A stretch of 64,000 bases of DNA from Enterobacter chuandaensis. Lineage in GTDB: Bacteria; Pseudomonadota; Gammaproteobacteria; Enterobacterales; Enterobacteriaceae. Positions 1 through 9,071 of the stretch are shown here, in pieces (position 1 is the first letter of the stretch; the number at the start of each line of letters is the position of its first letter). The stretch covers positions 44,211 to 108,210 of the forward strand of contig NZ_QZCS01000016.1 in assembly GCF_003594915.1 (NCBI RefSeq), read 5' to 3'. Both the position numbers and the translations under genes were made by a program. The notes beneath the pieces were generated by a model. The model had not been told where the DNA came from and made no database searches. It saw nothing but the letters and a program-made list of their open reading frames with translations.

Positions 1-153
1 ATTATTCTGTCAATAGCCAATGGATGAATAAGCTTTTTTTAGGACTGATGCCAGTTATATTTCTATTTGATTAACTGCATGCTGAAACCCAATACGTCTC
101 AAGCTTATTTAAATTGCACAGGATAATTACTCTGCCAAAGTGATAAATAATCA
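1..153 (+). promoter_or_regulatory. Leader region upstream of wza (left edge of window)
   Basis: No gene is seen here. The last 50 or so bases before wza closely resemble, from memory, the E. coli K-12 wza leader, so this is the 3' part of the long 5' untranslated region of the colanic acid operon. The promoter, RcsAB box and JUMPstart element known upstream of wza in E. coli are not recognisable here and probably lie left of the window edge. Confidence 0.5.
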
Positions 154-1293
154 ATGATGAAATCCAAAATGAAATTGATGCCATTATTGGTGTCTGTGAC
201 CTTGATGAGTGGTTGTACGGTCTTTCCCGGCAGCAATATGTCAACAATGGGTAAGGATGTGATCAAGCAACAGGATGCCGATTTTGATCTCGACAAAATG
301 GTGAATGTTTATCCACTTACGCCACGTCTGGTCGAACAATTACGTCCACGCCCAAATGTTGCCCAGCCGAATATGTCTCTGGACCAGGAAATTGCCTCCT
401 ACCAGTATCGCGTGGGACCGGGTGACGTGATTAACGTGACCGTCTGGGATCACCCTGAACTGACCACCCCAGCGGGCCAGTACCGTAGCTCAAGCGACAC
501 CGGGAACTGGGTGCAGTCAGATGGCACCATGTTCTATCCGTACATTGGTAAAGTCCATGTTGCCGGGAAAACGCTTGCCGAGATCCGTAGTGATATTACC
601 GGCCGCTTAGCGCAGTACATCGCCGACCCGCAGGTGGACGTTAATATCGCCGCATTCCGCTCGCAAAAAGCCTATATCTCCGGCCAGGTGAACAAATCCG
701 GCCAGCAGGCCATCACCAACGTTCCGCTCACCGTTCTGGACGCCATTAACGCCGCGGGCGGCTTAACCGACGGCGCCGACTGGCGCAACGTCGTGTTGAC
801 CCACAACGGCAAAGAGCAGCGCATTTCGCTGCAGGCGCTGATGCAAAACGGCGACCTGACCCAGAACCGTCTGCTCTATCCGGGCGATATTCTCTACGTG
901 CCGCGCAACGACGATCTGAAAGTCTTCGTGATGGGTGAAGTGAAGAAACAGAGCACCCTCAAAATGGACTTCAGCGGCATGACCCTGACCGAAGCGCTGG
1001 GCAATGCTGAAGGTATCGATCTGACCACCTCCAACGCGACCGGTATCTTCGTCATCCGTCCGCTGAAAGGTGAAGGCAGTGCGAAAGGCAAGATTGCCAA
1101 CATCTACCAGCTGGATATGTCCGATGCGACATCTCTGGTGATGGCGACGGAGTTCCGTCTCCAGCCATACGATGTGGTGTATGTCACCACCGCGCCGGTT
1201 GCCCGCTGGAACCGTCTGATCAATCAGTTGCTGCCAACCATCAGTGGCGTTCGCTACATGACGGATACGGCGCGCGACATTCATACCTGGTAA
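154..1293 (+). CDS. wza: Wza, outer-membrane colanic acid export lipoprotein
   Basis: Outer-membrane lipoprotein whose family forms the octameric channel that exports colanic acid. Residues 1-20 are a lipoprotein signal peptide ending in the lipobox L-M-S-G-Cys21, the expected lipidation site. The polysaccharide export domain begins near residue 85 ([11 protein letters not shown]). SLBB-type repeats follow to about residue 340, and the C-terminal segment ending RDIHTW corresponds to the membrane-spanning helix of the E. coli structure. The length, 379 aa, equals the E. coli protein. Tandem ATGs sit at 154 and 157. It is the first gene of the operon, 6 bases from wzb. Confidence 0.97.
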   Translation: MMKSKMKLMPLLVSVTLMSGCTVFPGSNMSTMGKDVIKQQDADFDLDKMVNVYPLTPRLVEQLRPRPNVAQPNMSLDQEIASYQYRVGPGDVINVTVWDHPELTTPAGQYRSSSDTGNWVQSDGTMFYPYIGKVHVAGKTLAEIRSDITGRLAQYIADPQVDVNIAAFRSQKAYISGQVNKSGQQAITNVPLTVLDAINAAGGLTDGADWRNVVLTHNGKEQRISLQALMQNGDLTQNRLLYPGDILYVPRNDDLKVFVMGEVKKQSTLKMDFSGMTLTEALGNAEGIDLTTSNATGIFVIRPLKGEGSAKGKIANIYQLDMSDATSLVMATEFRLQPYDVVYVTTAPVARWNRLINQLLPTISGVRYMTDTARDIHTW

Positions 1294-1299
1294 TTCGCG

Positions 1300-1743
1300 A
1301 TGTTTAACAAAATTCTGGTGGTATGCGTGGGGAACATTTGCCGTTCCCCCACGGCTGAACGGCTGTTGAAACAGTACCAGCCCGAGTTAACGGTCGAGTC
1401 CGCAGGGCTGGGCGCGCTGGTGGGCAAAAGTGCCGATGAGCGCGCAACGAGCGTGGCCCGCGATCATAACCTCTCTCTTGACGGGCATATCGCCCGCCAG
1501 GTCACCGGCCGCATGTGCCGGGAGTATGACCTGATTCTGGCAATGGAAAAACGTCATATTCATGCGCTGTGCGATATCGCACCGGAGATGCGCGGCAAGG
1601 TGATGCTGTTTGGTCACTGGGACAACGAGCGCGAAATCCCCGATCCGTATCGCAAAAGCCATGAGGCCTTCGAGGCGGTTTACACCTTACTTGACCAGTC
1701 TGCCCAACAGTGGGCGCAGGCACTGAAAGCTCAGCAGGGATAA
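1300..1743 (+). CDS. wzb: Wzb, low-molecular-weight protein-tyrosine phosphatase
   Basis: Cytoplasmic phosphatase that removes phosphate from the tyrosine kinase Wzc; cycling of Wzc phosphorylation is needed for colanic acid polymerisation. The N-terminal P-loop C-V-G-N-I-C-R-S (Cys9 nucleophile, Arg15) and the general-acid Asp115 in D-P-Y-R are both present. The length is 147 aa, as in E. coli. It sits between wza and wzc with gaps of 6 and 2 bases, the standard wza-wzb-wzc export module. Confidence 0.97.
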   Translation: MFNKILVVCVGNICRSPTAERLLKQYQPELTVESAGLGALVGKSADERATSVARDHNLSLDGHIARQVTGRMCREYDLILAMEKRHIHALCDIAPEMRGKVMLFGHWDNEREIPDPYRKSHEAFEAVYTLLDQSAQQWAQALKAQQG

Positions 1744-1745
1744 CA

Positions 1746-3908
1746 ATGACAGAAAAAACAAAACCTTCTGCCGCCCCGACTTCGGGCAGTGATGAAATTG
1801 ATATTGGTCGCCTGGTCGGCACAGTTATCGAAGCAAAGTGGTGGGTAGTTGGCATTACCGCCGTGTTCGCCGCGGCGGCCGTCGTGTATACGCTGTTCGC
1901 CACGCCTATCTACAGCGCCGACGCGCTGGTACAGATTGAACAGAATACCGGTAACTCGCTGGTGCAGGATATCGGCTCGGCGCTGGCGAACAAGCCGCCG
2001 GCATCCGACGCTGAAATTCAGCTGATCCAGTCGCGTCTGGTGCTGGGTAAAACGGTTCACGATCTTGGCCTCGACATTTCCGTTACCAAAAATACGTTCC
2101 CAATCTTCGGTGCGGGCTGGGACCGTCTGATGGGGCGCAGTAATGACACCGTCAAGGTCACTGACTTTGTGCTGCCGAAAGGGGCGGGGGATCAAACCTT
2201 TACCCTGACGGTGCTGGGTCCGAAACAGTACCAGCTGACCAGTGATGCGGGCTTTAGCGCACGCGGCGAAGTGGGGCAGATGCTGAACAAAGACGGCGTC
2301 AGCATGATGGTTAGCGCGATCCACGCCCAGGAGGGCGGTGAATTCACCGTGACCAAATTCTCCACGCTTGGAATGATCAACAATCTGCAGAACAACCTGA
2401 CAGTCACCGAAAACGGTAAGGACACCGGCGTGCTGAGCATGACCTTTACCGGTGAAGATAAGGATCAAATCCGCGACATCCTGAACAGCATTACCCGCAA
2501 CTACCTTGAGCAGAACGTCGAGCGCAAGTCGGCGGAAGCGGCGAAAAGCCTGGCGTTCCTCTCTAAACAACTCCCGGAAGTGCGTGCCCGTCTGGACGAT
2601 GCCGAGAACAAGCTGAACGCCTTCCGTCAGGATAAAGACTCCGTTGACCTGCCGCTGGAGGCCAAATCGGTTCTCGACTCGATGGTGAATATTGATGCGC
2701 AGCTCAACGAGCTGACCTTCAAAGAGGCGGAGATTTCCAAGCTTTACACCAAACGCCACCCGGCCTACCGCACGCTGCTGGAAAAACGCCGCACCCTCGA
2801 AGAGGAGAAGGCGAAGCTGAACGACCGCGTGACCGCGATGCCGAAAACGCAGCAGGAGATCGTGCGTCTGACCCGTGACGTGGAGTCCGGACAGCAGGTT
2901 TACATGCAGCTGCTGAACAAGCAGCAGGAGCTGAAAATCACCGAGGCCAGCACCGTGGGTGATGTGCGCATCGTCGACCCGGCCATTACTCAGCCCGGCG
3001 TGCTGAAGCCGAAGAAAGCGCTGATTATTCTCGGCAGCATTATTCTTGGCCTGATGCTCTCCATCGTCGGCGTGCTGCTGCGTTCGCTGTTCAACCGCGG
3101 CATCGAAAGCCCGCAGGTGCTGGAAGAGAGTGGTATTAACGTCTATGCCAGCATCCCGCTGTCTGAGTGGCAAAAATCCCGTGACAGTGTCAAGACCATC
3201 AAGGGCGTTAAGCGTTACAAACAGAGCCAGCTGCTGGCCGTGGGTAACCCAACCGACCTGGCGATTGAAGCAATCCGCAGCCTGCGTACCAGCCTGCACT
3301 TCGCCATGATGCAGGCCAAAAACAACGTCCTGATGTTAACCGGCGTCAGCCCGTCAATCGGTAAGACCTTTGTCTGTGCCAACCTGGCGGCGGTGGTGAG
3401 CCAGACCAACAAGCGCGTGCTGCTGATCGACTGCGATATGCGTAAGGGTTATACCCACGAACTGCTGGGCACCAACAACGTGAACGGTCTGTCGGAAATC
3501 CTGCTGGGTAAAGGGGAAATCAGCGAGAGCGCCAAGCCGACCTCGATTCCACAGTTTGACCTGATCCCGCGTGGTCAGGTGCCGCCGAACCCGTCTGAAC
3601 TGCTGATGAGCGAGCGCTTCACCCAGCTGATCGAATGGGCGAGCAAACACTATGACCTGGTGCTGATCGATACGCCGCCGATTCTGGCCGTGACCGATGC
3701 CGCCGTGGTGGGCCGCCATGCGGGCACCACGCTGATGGTCGCGCGCTATGCGGTGAACACGCTGAAAGAGGTGGAAACCAGCCTGAGCCGCTTCGAGCAG
3801 AACGGCATTGAGGTGAAGGGGGTCATTCTGAACTCCATCTTCCGCCGCGCGACCGGGTATCAGGATTACGGTTACTACGAGTACGAATACAAATCTGACT
3901 CTAAATAA
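1746..3908 (+). CDS. wzc: Wzc, tyrosine autokinase and polysaccharide co-polymerase
   Basis: Inner-membrane bacterial tyrosine kinase controlling colanic acid chain length and export. It has an N-terminal Wzz-like domain with a membrane segment near residues 30-55, a periplasmic coiled-coil region and a second membrane segment near residue 430. The C-terminal kinase has Walker A G-V-S-P-S-I-G-K-T (533-541, Lys540), Walker A' VLLIDCDMRKG and Walker B L-V-L-I-D (638-642). The tail carries six tyrosines at 705, 708, 710, 711, 713 and 715, the autophosphorylation cluster. The start at 1746 gives 720 aa, the E. coli length. An in-frame extension back to 1710 overlaps wzb and was rejected. Confidence 0.97.
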   Translation: MTEKTKPSAAPTSGSDEIDIGRLVGTVIEAKWWVVGITAVFAAAAVVYTLFATPIYSADALVQIEQNTGNSLVQDIGSALANKPPASDAEIQLIQSRLVLGKTVHDLGLDISVTKNTFPIFGAGWDRLMGRSNDTVKVTDFVLPKGAGDQTFTLTVLGPKQYQLTSDAGFSARGEVGQMLNKDGVSMMVSAIHAQEGGEFTVTKFSTLGMINNLQNNLTVTENGKDTGVLSMTFTGEDKDQIRDILNSITRNYLEQNVERKSAEAAKSLAFLSKQLPEVRARLDDAENKLNAFRQDKDSVDLPLEAKSVLDSMVNIDAQLNELTFKEAEISKLYTKRHPAYRTLLEKRRTLEEEKAKLNDRVTAMPKTQQEIVRLTRDVESGQQVYMQLLNKQQELKITEASTVGDVRIVDPAITQPGVLKPKKALIILGSIILGLMLSIVGVLLRSLFNRGIESPQVLEESGINVYASIPLSEWQKSRDSVKTIKGVKRYKQSQLLAVGNPTDLAIEAIRSLRTSLHFAMMQAKNNVLMLTGVSPSIGKTFVCANLAAVVSQTNKRVLLIDCDMRKGYTHELLGTNNVNGLSEILLGKGEISESAKPTSIPQFDLIPRGQVPPNPSELLMSERFTQLIEWASKHYDLVLIDTPPILAVTDAAVVGRHAGTTLMVARYAVNTLKEVETSLSRFEQNGIEVKGVILNSIFRRATGYQDYGYYEYEYKSDSK

Positions 3909-3915
3909 AAAAGAT

Positions 3916-3970
3916 CTCTCACCCTAACCCTCTCCCCTCGGGGAGAGGGCCGGGGTGAGGGGTGAGGGGA
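3916..3970. repeat. Intergenic palindromic repeat between wzc and wcaA
   Basis: A long imperfect palindrome fills most of the 66-base wzc-wcaA gap. The left arm reads tcaccctaaccctctcccc and the right arm ggggagagggccggggtga. A second copy, reverse-complemented, lies at 15803-15851. In E. coli K-12 a stem-loop between wzc and wcaA has been described as attenuating downstream transcription. This hairpin occupies the same place and could do likewise (inference). Confidence 0.75.
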
Positions 3971-3974
3971 AAAT

Positions 3975-4817
3975 ATGACCACACAACGCCCTTTGATTTC
4001 TATCTATATGCCGACATGGAACCGTCAGCAGCTGGCGATCCGCGCAATTAAGTCGGTCTTACGTCAGGATTACGATAACTGGGAACTGATCATCGTGGAT
4101 GACTGTTCTTCCTCGTATGAACAGCTGCAAAAGTTTGTGACTGACCTCAACGACCCGCGGGTGGTCTATACGCATAACGCGATTAACTCCGGGGCGTGTG
4201 CAGTACGTAATCAGGCGATTATGCAGGCCAAAGGGCAGTATCTGACCGGCATCGACGACGATGACGAATGGACGCCGAACCGCCTGTCCGTCTTCCTGTC
4301 GCATAAAGAGCAGCTGGTCACGCACGCGTTTCTCTATGCCAACGACTATGTCTGCCAGGGCGAGGTGTATTCGCAGCCAGCCAGCCTGCCGCTGTACCCG
4401 AAATCACCGTACTCCCGTCGCCTGTTCTACAAGCGCAATATTATTGGTAATCAGGTCTTTACCTGGGCGTGGCGCTTTAAGGAGTGCCTGTTCGATACCG
4501 AACTGAAGGCCGCGCAGGATTACGACATCTTCCTGCGAATGGTGGTGGAGTACGGCGAGCCGTGGAAAGTGGAAGAGGCCACGCAGATCCTGCACATCAA
4601 CCACGGGGAGATGCAGATCACCTCCTCACCGAAGAAGTTCTCGGGCTATTTCCATTTTTACCGCAAGCACAAGGACAAGTTTGACCGTGCCAGCCGGAAG
4701 TATCAGCTCTTTACCCTGTATCAGATCCGCAACAAGCGCATGAACTGGCGCACCCTGCTGACGCTGCTGTCCGTGCGTAACGGCAAACGTCTGGCTGACG
4801 GGCTTCGGGGGAAATAA
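3975..4817 (+). CDS. wcaA: WcaA, colanic acid family 2 glycosyltransferase
   Basis: GT-A fold (family GT2) glycosyltransferase acting on the colanic acid repeat unit at the cytoplasmic face of the inner membrane; its E. coli counterpart is thought to add a late sugar of the side chain (assignment less certain than the family). The N-terminus shows the GT2 strand I-S-I-Y-M-P-T-W-N-R (residues 8-17), Asp pair V-D-D at 41-43 and the metal/nucleotide-binding run D-D-D-D-E at 94-98. The length of 280 aa is about that of E. coli (279). Its stop codon overlaps the wcaB start (TAATG), indicating translational coupling. Confidence 0.95.
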   Translation: MTTQRPLISIYMPTWNRQQLAIRAIKSVLRQDYDNWELIIVDDCSSSYEQLQKFVTDLNDPRVVYTHNAINSGACAVRNQAIMQAKGQYLTGIDDDDEWTPNRLSVFLSHKEQLVTHAFLYANDYVCQGEVYSQPASLPLYPKSPYSRRLFYKRNIIGNQVFTWAWRFKECLFDTELKAAQDYDIFLRMVVEYGEPWKVEEATQILHINHGEMQITSSPKKFSGYFHFYRKHKDKFDRASRKYQLFTLYQIRNKRMNWRTLLTLLSVRNGKRLADGLRGK

Positions 4818-5308
4818 TGTTTCTGGAAGATTGCCGCGCAAACAGCTGGAGCCTGCGCCCGTGCTGCATGGTTCTGGCGTACCGCATCGCGCACTTTTGC
4901 TCGGTGTGGCGCAAGAAAAACGTACTGAACAATATCTGGGCGGCACCTGTGCTGGTGCTGTACCGCATCATCACCGAATGCTTTTTTGGTTATGAGATTC
5001 AGGCCGCTGCCACCATTGGCCGCCGCTTCACCATCCATCACGGCTATGCGGTGGTGATCAACAAGTTCGTGGTCGCGGGTGATGATTTCACCATCCGCCA
5101 CGCGGTCACCATTGGCAACCGCGGGCCTGACAGCCTGGCCTGCCCGGTCATCGGCAATAACGTCGAGCTGGGCGCCAACGTGGTGGTCATCGGTGACATC
5201 ACGATCGGTAACAACGTGACGATCGGGGCGGGCAGCGTGGTGCTGGACAGCGTTCCCGATAACGCGCTGGTGGTGGGAGAAAAAGCCCGCGTGAAGGTGA
5301 TTAAATGA
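4817..5308 (+). CDS. wcaB: WcaB, colanic acid O-acetyltransferase (hexapeptide repeat)
   Basis: Putative acetyl-CoA-dependent O-acetyltransferase for a colanic acid sugar, related to serine acetyltransferases. The C-terminal half is a left-handed beta-helix built from hexapeptide repeats, for example V-I-G-N-N-V, I-T-I-G-N-N and V-T-I-G-A-G near residues 115-140, with histidine-rich T-I-H-H-G near 72-76. The 163 aa length matches E. coli (162). The start overlaps the wcaA stop by one base, and its own stop overlaps wcaC in ATGA. Confidence 0.95.
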   Translation: MFLEDCRANSWSLRPCCMVLAYRIAHFCSVWRKKNVLNNIWAAPVLVLYRIITECFFGYEIQAAATIGRRFTIHHGYAVVINKFVVAGDDFTIRHAVTIGNRGPDSLACPVIGNNVELGANVVVIGDITIGNNVTIGAGSVVLDSVPDNALVVGEKARVKVIK

Positions 5309-6522
5309 ACATTCTGCAATTTAACGTACGCCTCGCAGAAGGCGGAGCGGCAGGCGTAGCGCTGGATTTGCACCAGCGCGCGCTGCAAAAAGGACTCCAG
5401 TCTCGTTTTATTTACGGCTACGGCAAAGGCGGCAAGAAAAGCGTTAGCCACGATAACTTCCCGCAGGTGCACAAGCACACGCCGCGTCTGACCTCGATTG
5501 CCAACATTGCGCTGTTCCGCCTGTTTAACCGCGATCTGTTTGGCAACCTGAACAATCTTTATCGCACCGTGACCCGCACGACCGGCCCGGTTGTGCTGCA
5601 TTTTCACGTGCTGCACAGCTACTGGCTGAACCTGGAAGAGGTGGTGGCGTTTTGTCAGAAGGTGCAGGCCCACAAGCCCGACACCCGTTTCGTCTGGACG
5701 CTGCATGACCACTGGAGCGTGACCGGACGCTGCGCCTTTACCGACGGCTGCGAAGGCTGGAAAAATAGCTGCCAGAAATGCCCGACGTTAAGCAACTACC
5801 CGCCGGTGAAGGTGGATCGCGCGCATCAGCTGGTAGACGGCAAACGCCAGTTGTTCCGCGACATGCTCTCGCTCGGCTGCACGTTTATCTCCCCGAGCCA
5901 GCACGTGGCCGATGCCTTTAACAGCCTGTATGGGGCAGGGCGCTGTCAGATTATCAACAACGGTATCGACGTGGCGACGGAAGCCATCCTGGCCGAACTG
6001 ACGCCGGTAGCGGAAACCGCGGGCAAACCGAAAATCGCCATCGTTGCGCATGACCTTCGCTACGACGGAAAAACCAACCAGCAGCTGGTGCGCGACATGA
6101 TGGCGCTGGGTGACAAGATTGAGCTTCACACCTTCGGCAAGTTTTCCCCGTTCGAAGGGGCCAACGTGGTGAACCACGGGTTTGAAACCGACAAGCGCAA
6201 GCTGATGAGCGCCCTGAACGGTATGGACGCGCTGGTGTTCAGCTCCCGCGTGGATAACTACCCGCTAATCCTCTGCGAAGCGCTCTCCATCGGCGTGCCG
6301 GTGATTGCCACCCACAGCGATGCGGCACGTGAGGTGCTGGAAAAATCCGGCGGGAAAACCTTCGCCGAGCACGAGGTTCTGCCGCTGGTACAGCTGCCGA
6401 AGGCGCAGATCGCCGAGGCCGTTTTTGGCACTGACCTGGAATCGTTCCGCAACCGCAGCCGCAAGGCCTACAGCGGACAACAGATGCTGGAGGAGTATGT
6501 CTCGTTCTATCAGAATCTGTAG
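5305..6522 (+). CDS. wcaC: WcaC, colanic acid family 4 glycosyltransferase
   Basis: GT-B fold (family GT4) glycosyltransferase; the E. coli homologue is implicated in adding galactose to the growing colanic acid unit. The N-terminal domain begins M-N-I-L-Q-F-N-V-R-L-A-E-G-G-A-A-G and carries a cysteine-rich stretch (CAFTDGCEGWKNSCQKC) near residues 145-165. The C-terminal domain has the nucleotide-sugar motif L-C-E-A-L-S-I-G-V-P-V-I-A-T. The length is 405 aa, as in E. coli. The start overlaps wcaB by four bases and the 3' end overlaps wcaD by 26 bases. Confidence 0.95.
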   Translation: MNILQFNVRLAEGGAAGVALDLHQRALQKGLQSRFIYGYGKGGKKSVSHDNFPQVHKHTPRLTSIANIALFRLFNRDLFGNLNNLYRTVTRTTGPVVLHFHVLHSYWLNLEEVVAFCQKVQAHKPDTRFVWTLHDHWSVTGRCAFTDGCEGWKNSCQKCPTLSNYPPVKVDRAHQLVDGKRQLFRDMLSLGCTFISPSQHVADAFNSLYGAGRCQIINNGIDVATEAILAELTPVAETAGKPKIAIVAHDLRYDGKTNQQLVRDMMALGDKIELHTFGKFSPFEGANVVNHGFETDKRKLMSALNGMDALVFSSRVDNYPLILCEALSIGVPVIATHSDAAREVLEKSGGKTFAEHEVLPLVQLPKAQIAEAVFGTDLESFRNRSRKAYSGQQMLEEYVSFYQNL

Positions 6523-7717
6523 TTATCTGCTGCTGCCGCTAATCTACCTGCTGGTCAACGTCAAAATTGCCCAGCTTGGCGAAAGCTTCCCGATAACAAT
6601 CGTGACTTTTCTGCCCGTTCTGCTTCTGCTGTATGTCGATAAAATCAACCTGAAGAAGCTGATGATTGCCCTGGGGCTGGGCACGGGCCTGACGCTGTTT
6701 AACTACATCTTTGGCCAGTCGCTGGATGCCAGTAAATACGTCACGTCAACCATGCTGTTTGTTTATATTGTCATTATTATCGGAATGGTCTGGAGTATTC
6801 GCTTTAAAACAATATCTCCGCACAATTATCGGAAAATCCTCAGGTTCTTTTATATTGCCGTTGCGTTAATTGTTATGCTTGCCGCACTGGAAATGGCGCA
6901 AATTATTTTGACCGGTGGCAGTAGCCTGATGGAGATAATTTCGAAATATCTCATATACAGCAACAGCTATGTACTGAACTTCATTAAGTTTGGCGGGAAG
7001 CGTACCACGGCGCTCTATTTTGAACCGGCGTTTTTCGCTCTGGCGTTAATCTCAATTTGGCTCAGCATCAAACAGTTTGGTATCAAAACGCCTAAGACCG
7101 ATGCTATGATTCTTGCAGGAATTGTTCTGTCCGGGTCGTTCTCAGGGGTAATGACATTTATCCTGTTTTACCTGCTGGAGTGGGCGTTCCAGTACCTGAA
7201 CAAAGATGCGATTAAGAAAAAACTGCCGCTGGCGATTATCTCCCTGACGGTATTTATGGTCGGCGTGATATTTGCCTTCCCGTACATCTCAGAACGTCTG
7301 GGTGATTTGGGAACGGAAGGGTCATCGTCCTATTATCGCATCATTGGTCCGCTGGTGATGGTGGGTTATTCCTTAACCCATATTGATGGTGTAGTAAGAT
7401 TCGGCTCACTTTACGAATATGTTGCATCATTCGGAATCTTTAACGGTGCGGATGTCGGTAAAACCATAGACAATGGTCTGTATCTGTTAATTATTTATTT
7501 TTCATGGTTCGCCGTACTGTTGACGCTGTGGTATCTGTTTAAAGTATTCAAAATGATGATCAACGCGTTTGGTGATAACCAGAACTTTCGCGTGCAGCTT
7601 TATCTTTTTACGCCGGTGTCGCTGTTTTTTACCGGGTCAATATTTAGCCCGGAATATGCTTTCTTGATTGTCTGTCCGTTTATTTTGCGCAAGGCGCTTA
7701 ATATTACGAACGTATGA
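6497..7717 (+). CDS. wcaD: WcaD, colanic acid polymerase
   Basis: Multi-spanning inner-membrane protein, the predicted Wzy-type polymerase that joins colanic acid units at the periplasmic face. It is hydrophobic throughout, with roughly ten membrane segments. The conserved loop region Y-F-E-P-A-F-F-A and the stretch GSSSYYRIIGP are visible. The start is placed at ATG 6497, just behind a strong GGAGGAG ribosome site, giving 406 aa (E. coli 405) and the N-terminus M-S-R-S-I-R-I-C-S-Y. An open frame running back to 6305 is only wcaC read out of frame. A 26-base overlap with wcaC suggests coupled translation. Confidence 0.95.
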   Translation: MSRSIRICSYLLLPLIYLLVNVKIAQLGESFPITIVTFLPVLLLLYVDKINLKKLMIALGLGTGLTLFNYIFGQSLDASKYVTSTMLFVYIVIIIGMVWSIRFKTISPHNYRKILRFFYIAVALIVMLAALEMAQIILTGGSSLMEIISKYLIYSNSYVLNFIKFGGKRTTALYFEPAFFALALISIWLSIKQFGIKTPKTDAMILAGIVLSGSFSGVMTFILFYLLEWAFQYLNKDAIKKKLPLAIISLTVFMVGVIFAFPYISERLGDLGTEGSSSYYRIIGPLVMVGYSLTHIDGVVRFGSLYEYVASFGIFNGADVGKTIDNGLYLLIIYFSWFAVLLTLWYLFKVFKMMINAFGDNQNFRVQLYLFTPVSLFFTGSIFSPEYAFLIVCPFILRKALNITNV

Positions 7718-7733
7718 CGAAATGAGGTGATTT

Positions 7734-8480
7734 ATGTTTCTTAGCGTCATTACTGTCGCTTTTCGTAATTACGAAGGGGTGGTAAAAACCTGGCGCTCGC
7801 TGCGCAACCTGGCGCGCGATCCAAGCCTCACCTTTGAGTGGATTGTGGTCGACGGCGGCTCGAACGATGGCACGGCGGAGTTTCTGGAAAAACTCAACGG
7901 TGAGTTCAACTTACGCTACATCAGCGAGAAAGATAAAGGCATCTACGATGCGATGAACAAGGGCATTAATATGGCCCAGGGCCGTTATGCCATCTTCCTC
8001 AATTCCGGTGATATTTTCCACGATGACGTGGCGCTGTTTGCCCGTCAGCTGGCGCGCCAGAAAGAGGATGCCATGTATATTGGCGATGCGCTGCTCGATT
8101 TTGGCGACGGACATAAAGTGTGCCGCAGCGCGAAACCGGGCTGGTATATCTACCACAGCCTGCCGGCCAGCCATCAGGCCATTTTCTTCCCGGTAAACGG
8201 TCTGAAAAAACAGCCTTACGATTTGCAGTATAAAGTGTCTTCGGATTATGCGCTTGCCGCCAGCCTGTATAAATCTGGCTACCCGTTCCGTCGAATTAAA
8301 GGACTGGTATCTGAATTCTCGATGGGCGGTGTGTCAACGTCGAATAATCTGGAATTGTGTCAGGATGCCAAAAACGTGCAGCGTAAAATATTACGCGTGC
8401 CGGGGTTCTGGGCGGAATTATCTTATTTATTACGCCTGCGTACCACAGGTAAAACGAAAACCTTATATAACAAAGCCTGA
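7734..8480 (+). CDS. wcaE: WcaE, colanic acid family 2 glycosyltransferase
   Basis: GT2-family transferase; in E. coli it is implicated in adding the second fucose of the colanic acid backbone. Visible motifs are the nucleotide-binding V-D-G-G-S-N-D-G-T (39-47), [14 protein letters not shown] (64-77) and the L-N-S-G-D metal-site loop (89-93). The [14 protein letters not shown] signature is typical of WcaE-like enzymes. The length of 248 aa equals E. coli. It lies 16 bases after wcaD and 15 before wcaF. Confidence 0.95.
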   Translation: MFLSVITVAFRNYEGVVKTWRSLRNLARDPSLTFEWIVVDGGSNDGTAEFLEKLNGEFNLRYISEKDKGIYDAMNKGINMAQGRYAIFLNSGDIFHDDVALFARQLARQKEDAMYIGDALLDFGDGHKVCRSAKPGWYIYHSLPASHQAIFFPVNGLKKQPYDLQYKVSSDYALAASLYKSGYPFRRIKGLVSEFSMGGVSTSNNLELCQDAKNVQRKILRVPGFWAELSYLLRLRTTGKTKTLYNKA

Positions 8481-8495
8481 ATATAAGGAAACGCA

Positions 8496-9050
8496 ATGCA
8501 GGATCTGAACGGTTTCTCCGTGCCGAAAGGTTTTCGGGGCGGGAGTGGTATTAAGGTGCAGTTATGGTGGGCGGTTCAGGCAACCTTATTTGCCTGGTCA
8601 CCGCAAATATTGTACCGCTGGCGTGCCTTTTTATTGCGCCTGTTTGGCGCAAAAATCGGAAAAAACGTAGTTATTCGGCCGTCGGTAAAAATTACCTACC
8701 CCTGGAAATTAACCCTCGGGGATTACGCCTGGGTAGGGGATGACGCGGTGTTATATACCCTGGGCGAGATTACGATAGGCGCAAATTCGGTAGTTTCACA
8801 GAAGTGTTATTTGTGCACCGGCAGCCACGATTTTATGAGTCAGCATTTTGATATTACCGCTTCGCCAATTGTGATCGGCGAAAAATGCTGGCTGGCAACG
8901 GATGTTTTTGTTGCACCTGGTGTTTCTGTTGGCGATGGCACGGTAGTCGGTGCCCGCAGCAGCGTTTTTAAATCGCTACCGGCAAATAAAATTTGCCGTG
9001 GCAATCCCGCAGTGGTGATACGCGAACGCGTTGAAACTGAAAAACTTTGA
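8496..9050 (+). CDS. wcaF: WcaF, colanic acid O-acetyltransferase
   Basis: Hexapeptide-repeat (left-handed beta-helix) acetyltransferase; in E. coli it is implicated in acetylating the first fucose of the colanic acid unit. Repeats run from about residue 50 to 170 (for example I-G-K-N-V-V-I, I-T-I-G-A-N-S-V-V and V-G-D-G-T-V-V-G-A). The catalytic-type histidine lies in C-T-G-S-H-D-F near residues 107-113. The length of 184 aa is close to the E. coli 182. A ribosome site AAGGAAA precedes the ATG, and gmd follows after 21 bases. Confidence 0.95.
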   Translation: MQDLNGFSVPKGFRGGSGIKVQLWWAVQATLFAWSPQILYRWRAFLLRLFGAKIGKNVVIRPSVKITYPWKLTLGDYAWVGDDAVLYTLGEITIGANSVVSQKCYLCTGSHDFMSQHFDITASPIVIGEKCWLATDVFVAPGVSVGDGTVVGARSSVFKSLPANKICRGNPAVVIRERVETEKL

Positions 9051-9071
9051 TAAGTACAGAGGAATATAAAC

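Noticed and set aside
1..153. RcsAB box or JUMPstart upstream of wza
   Set aside because: Looked for both; no convincing match in the 153 bases available. They probably lie outside the window.
1731..3299. 522-codon open frame antisense to wzc
   Set aside because: Shadow of the G+C-rich wzc reading frame; the product is low-complexity with many His, Arg and Gln and no domain, and wzc is clearly real.
6305..6496. N-terminal extension of wcaD
   Set aside because: This part is wcaC in another frame, rich in Arg and Pro; the membrane protein begins at ATG 6497 behind GGAGGAG.
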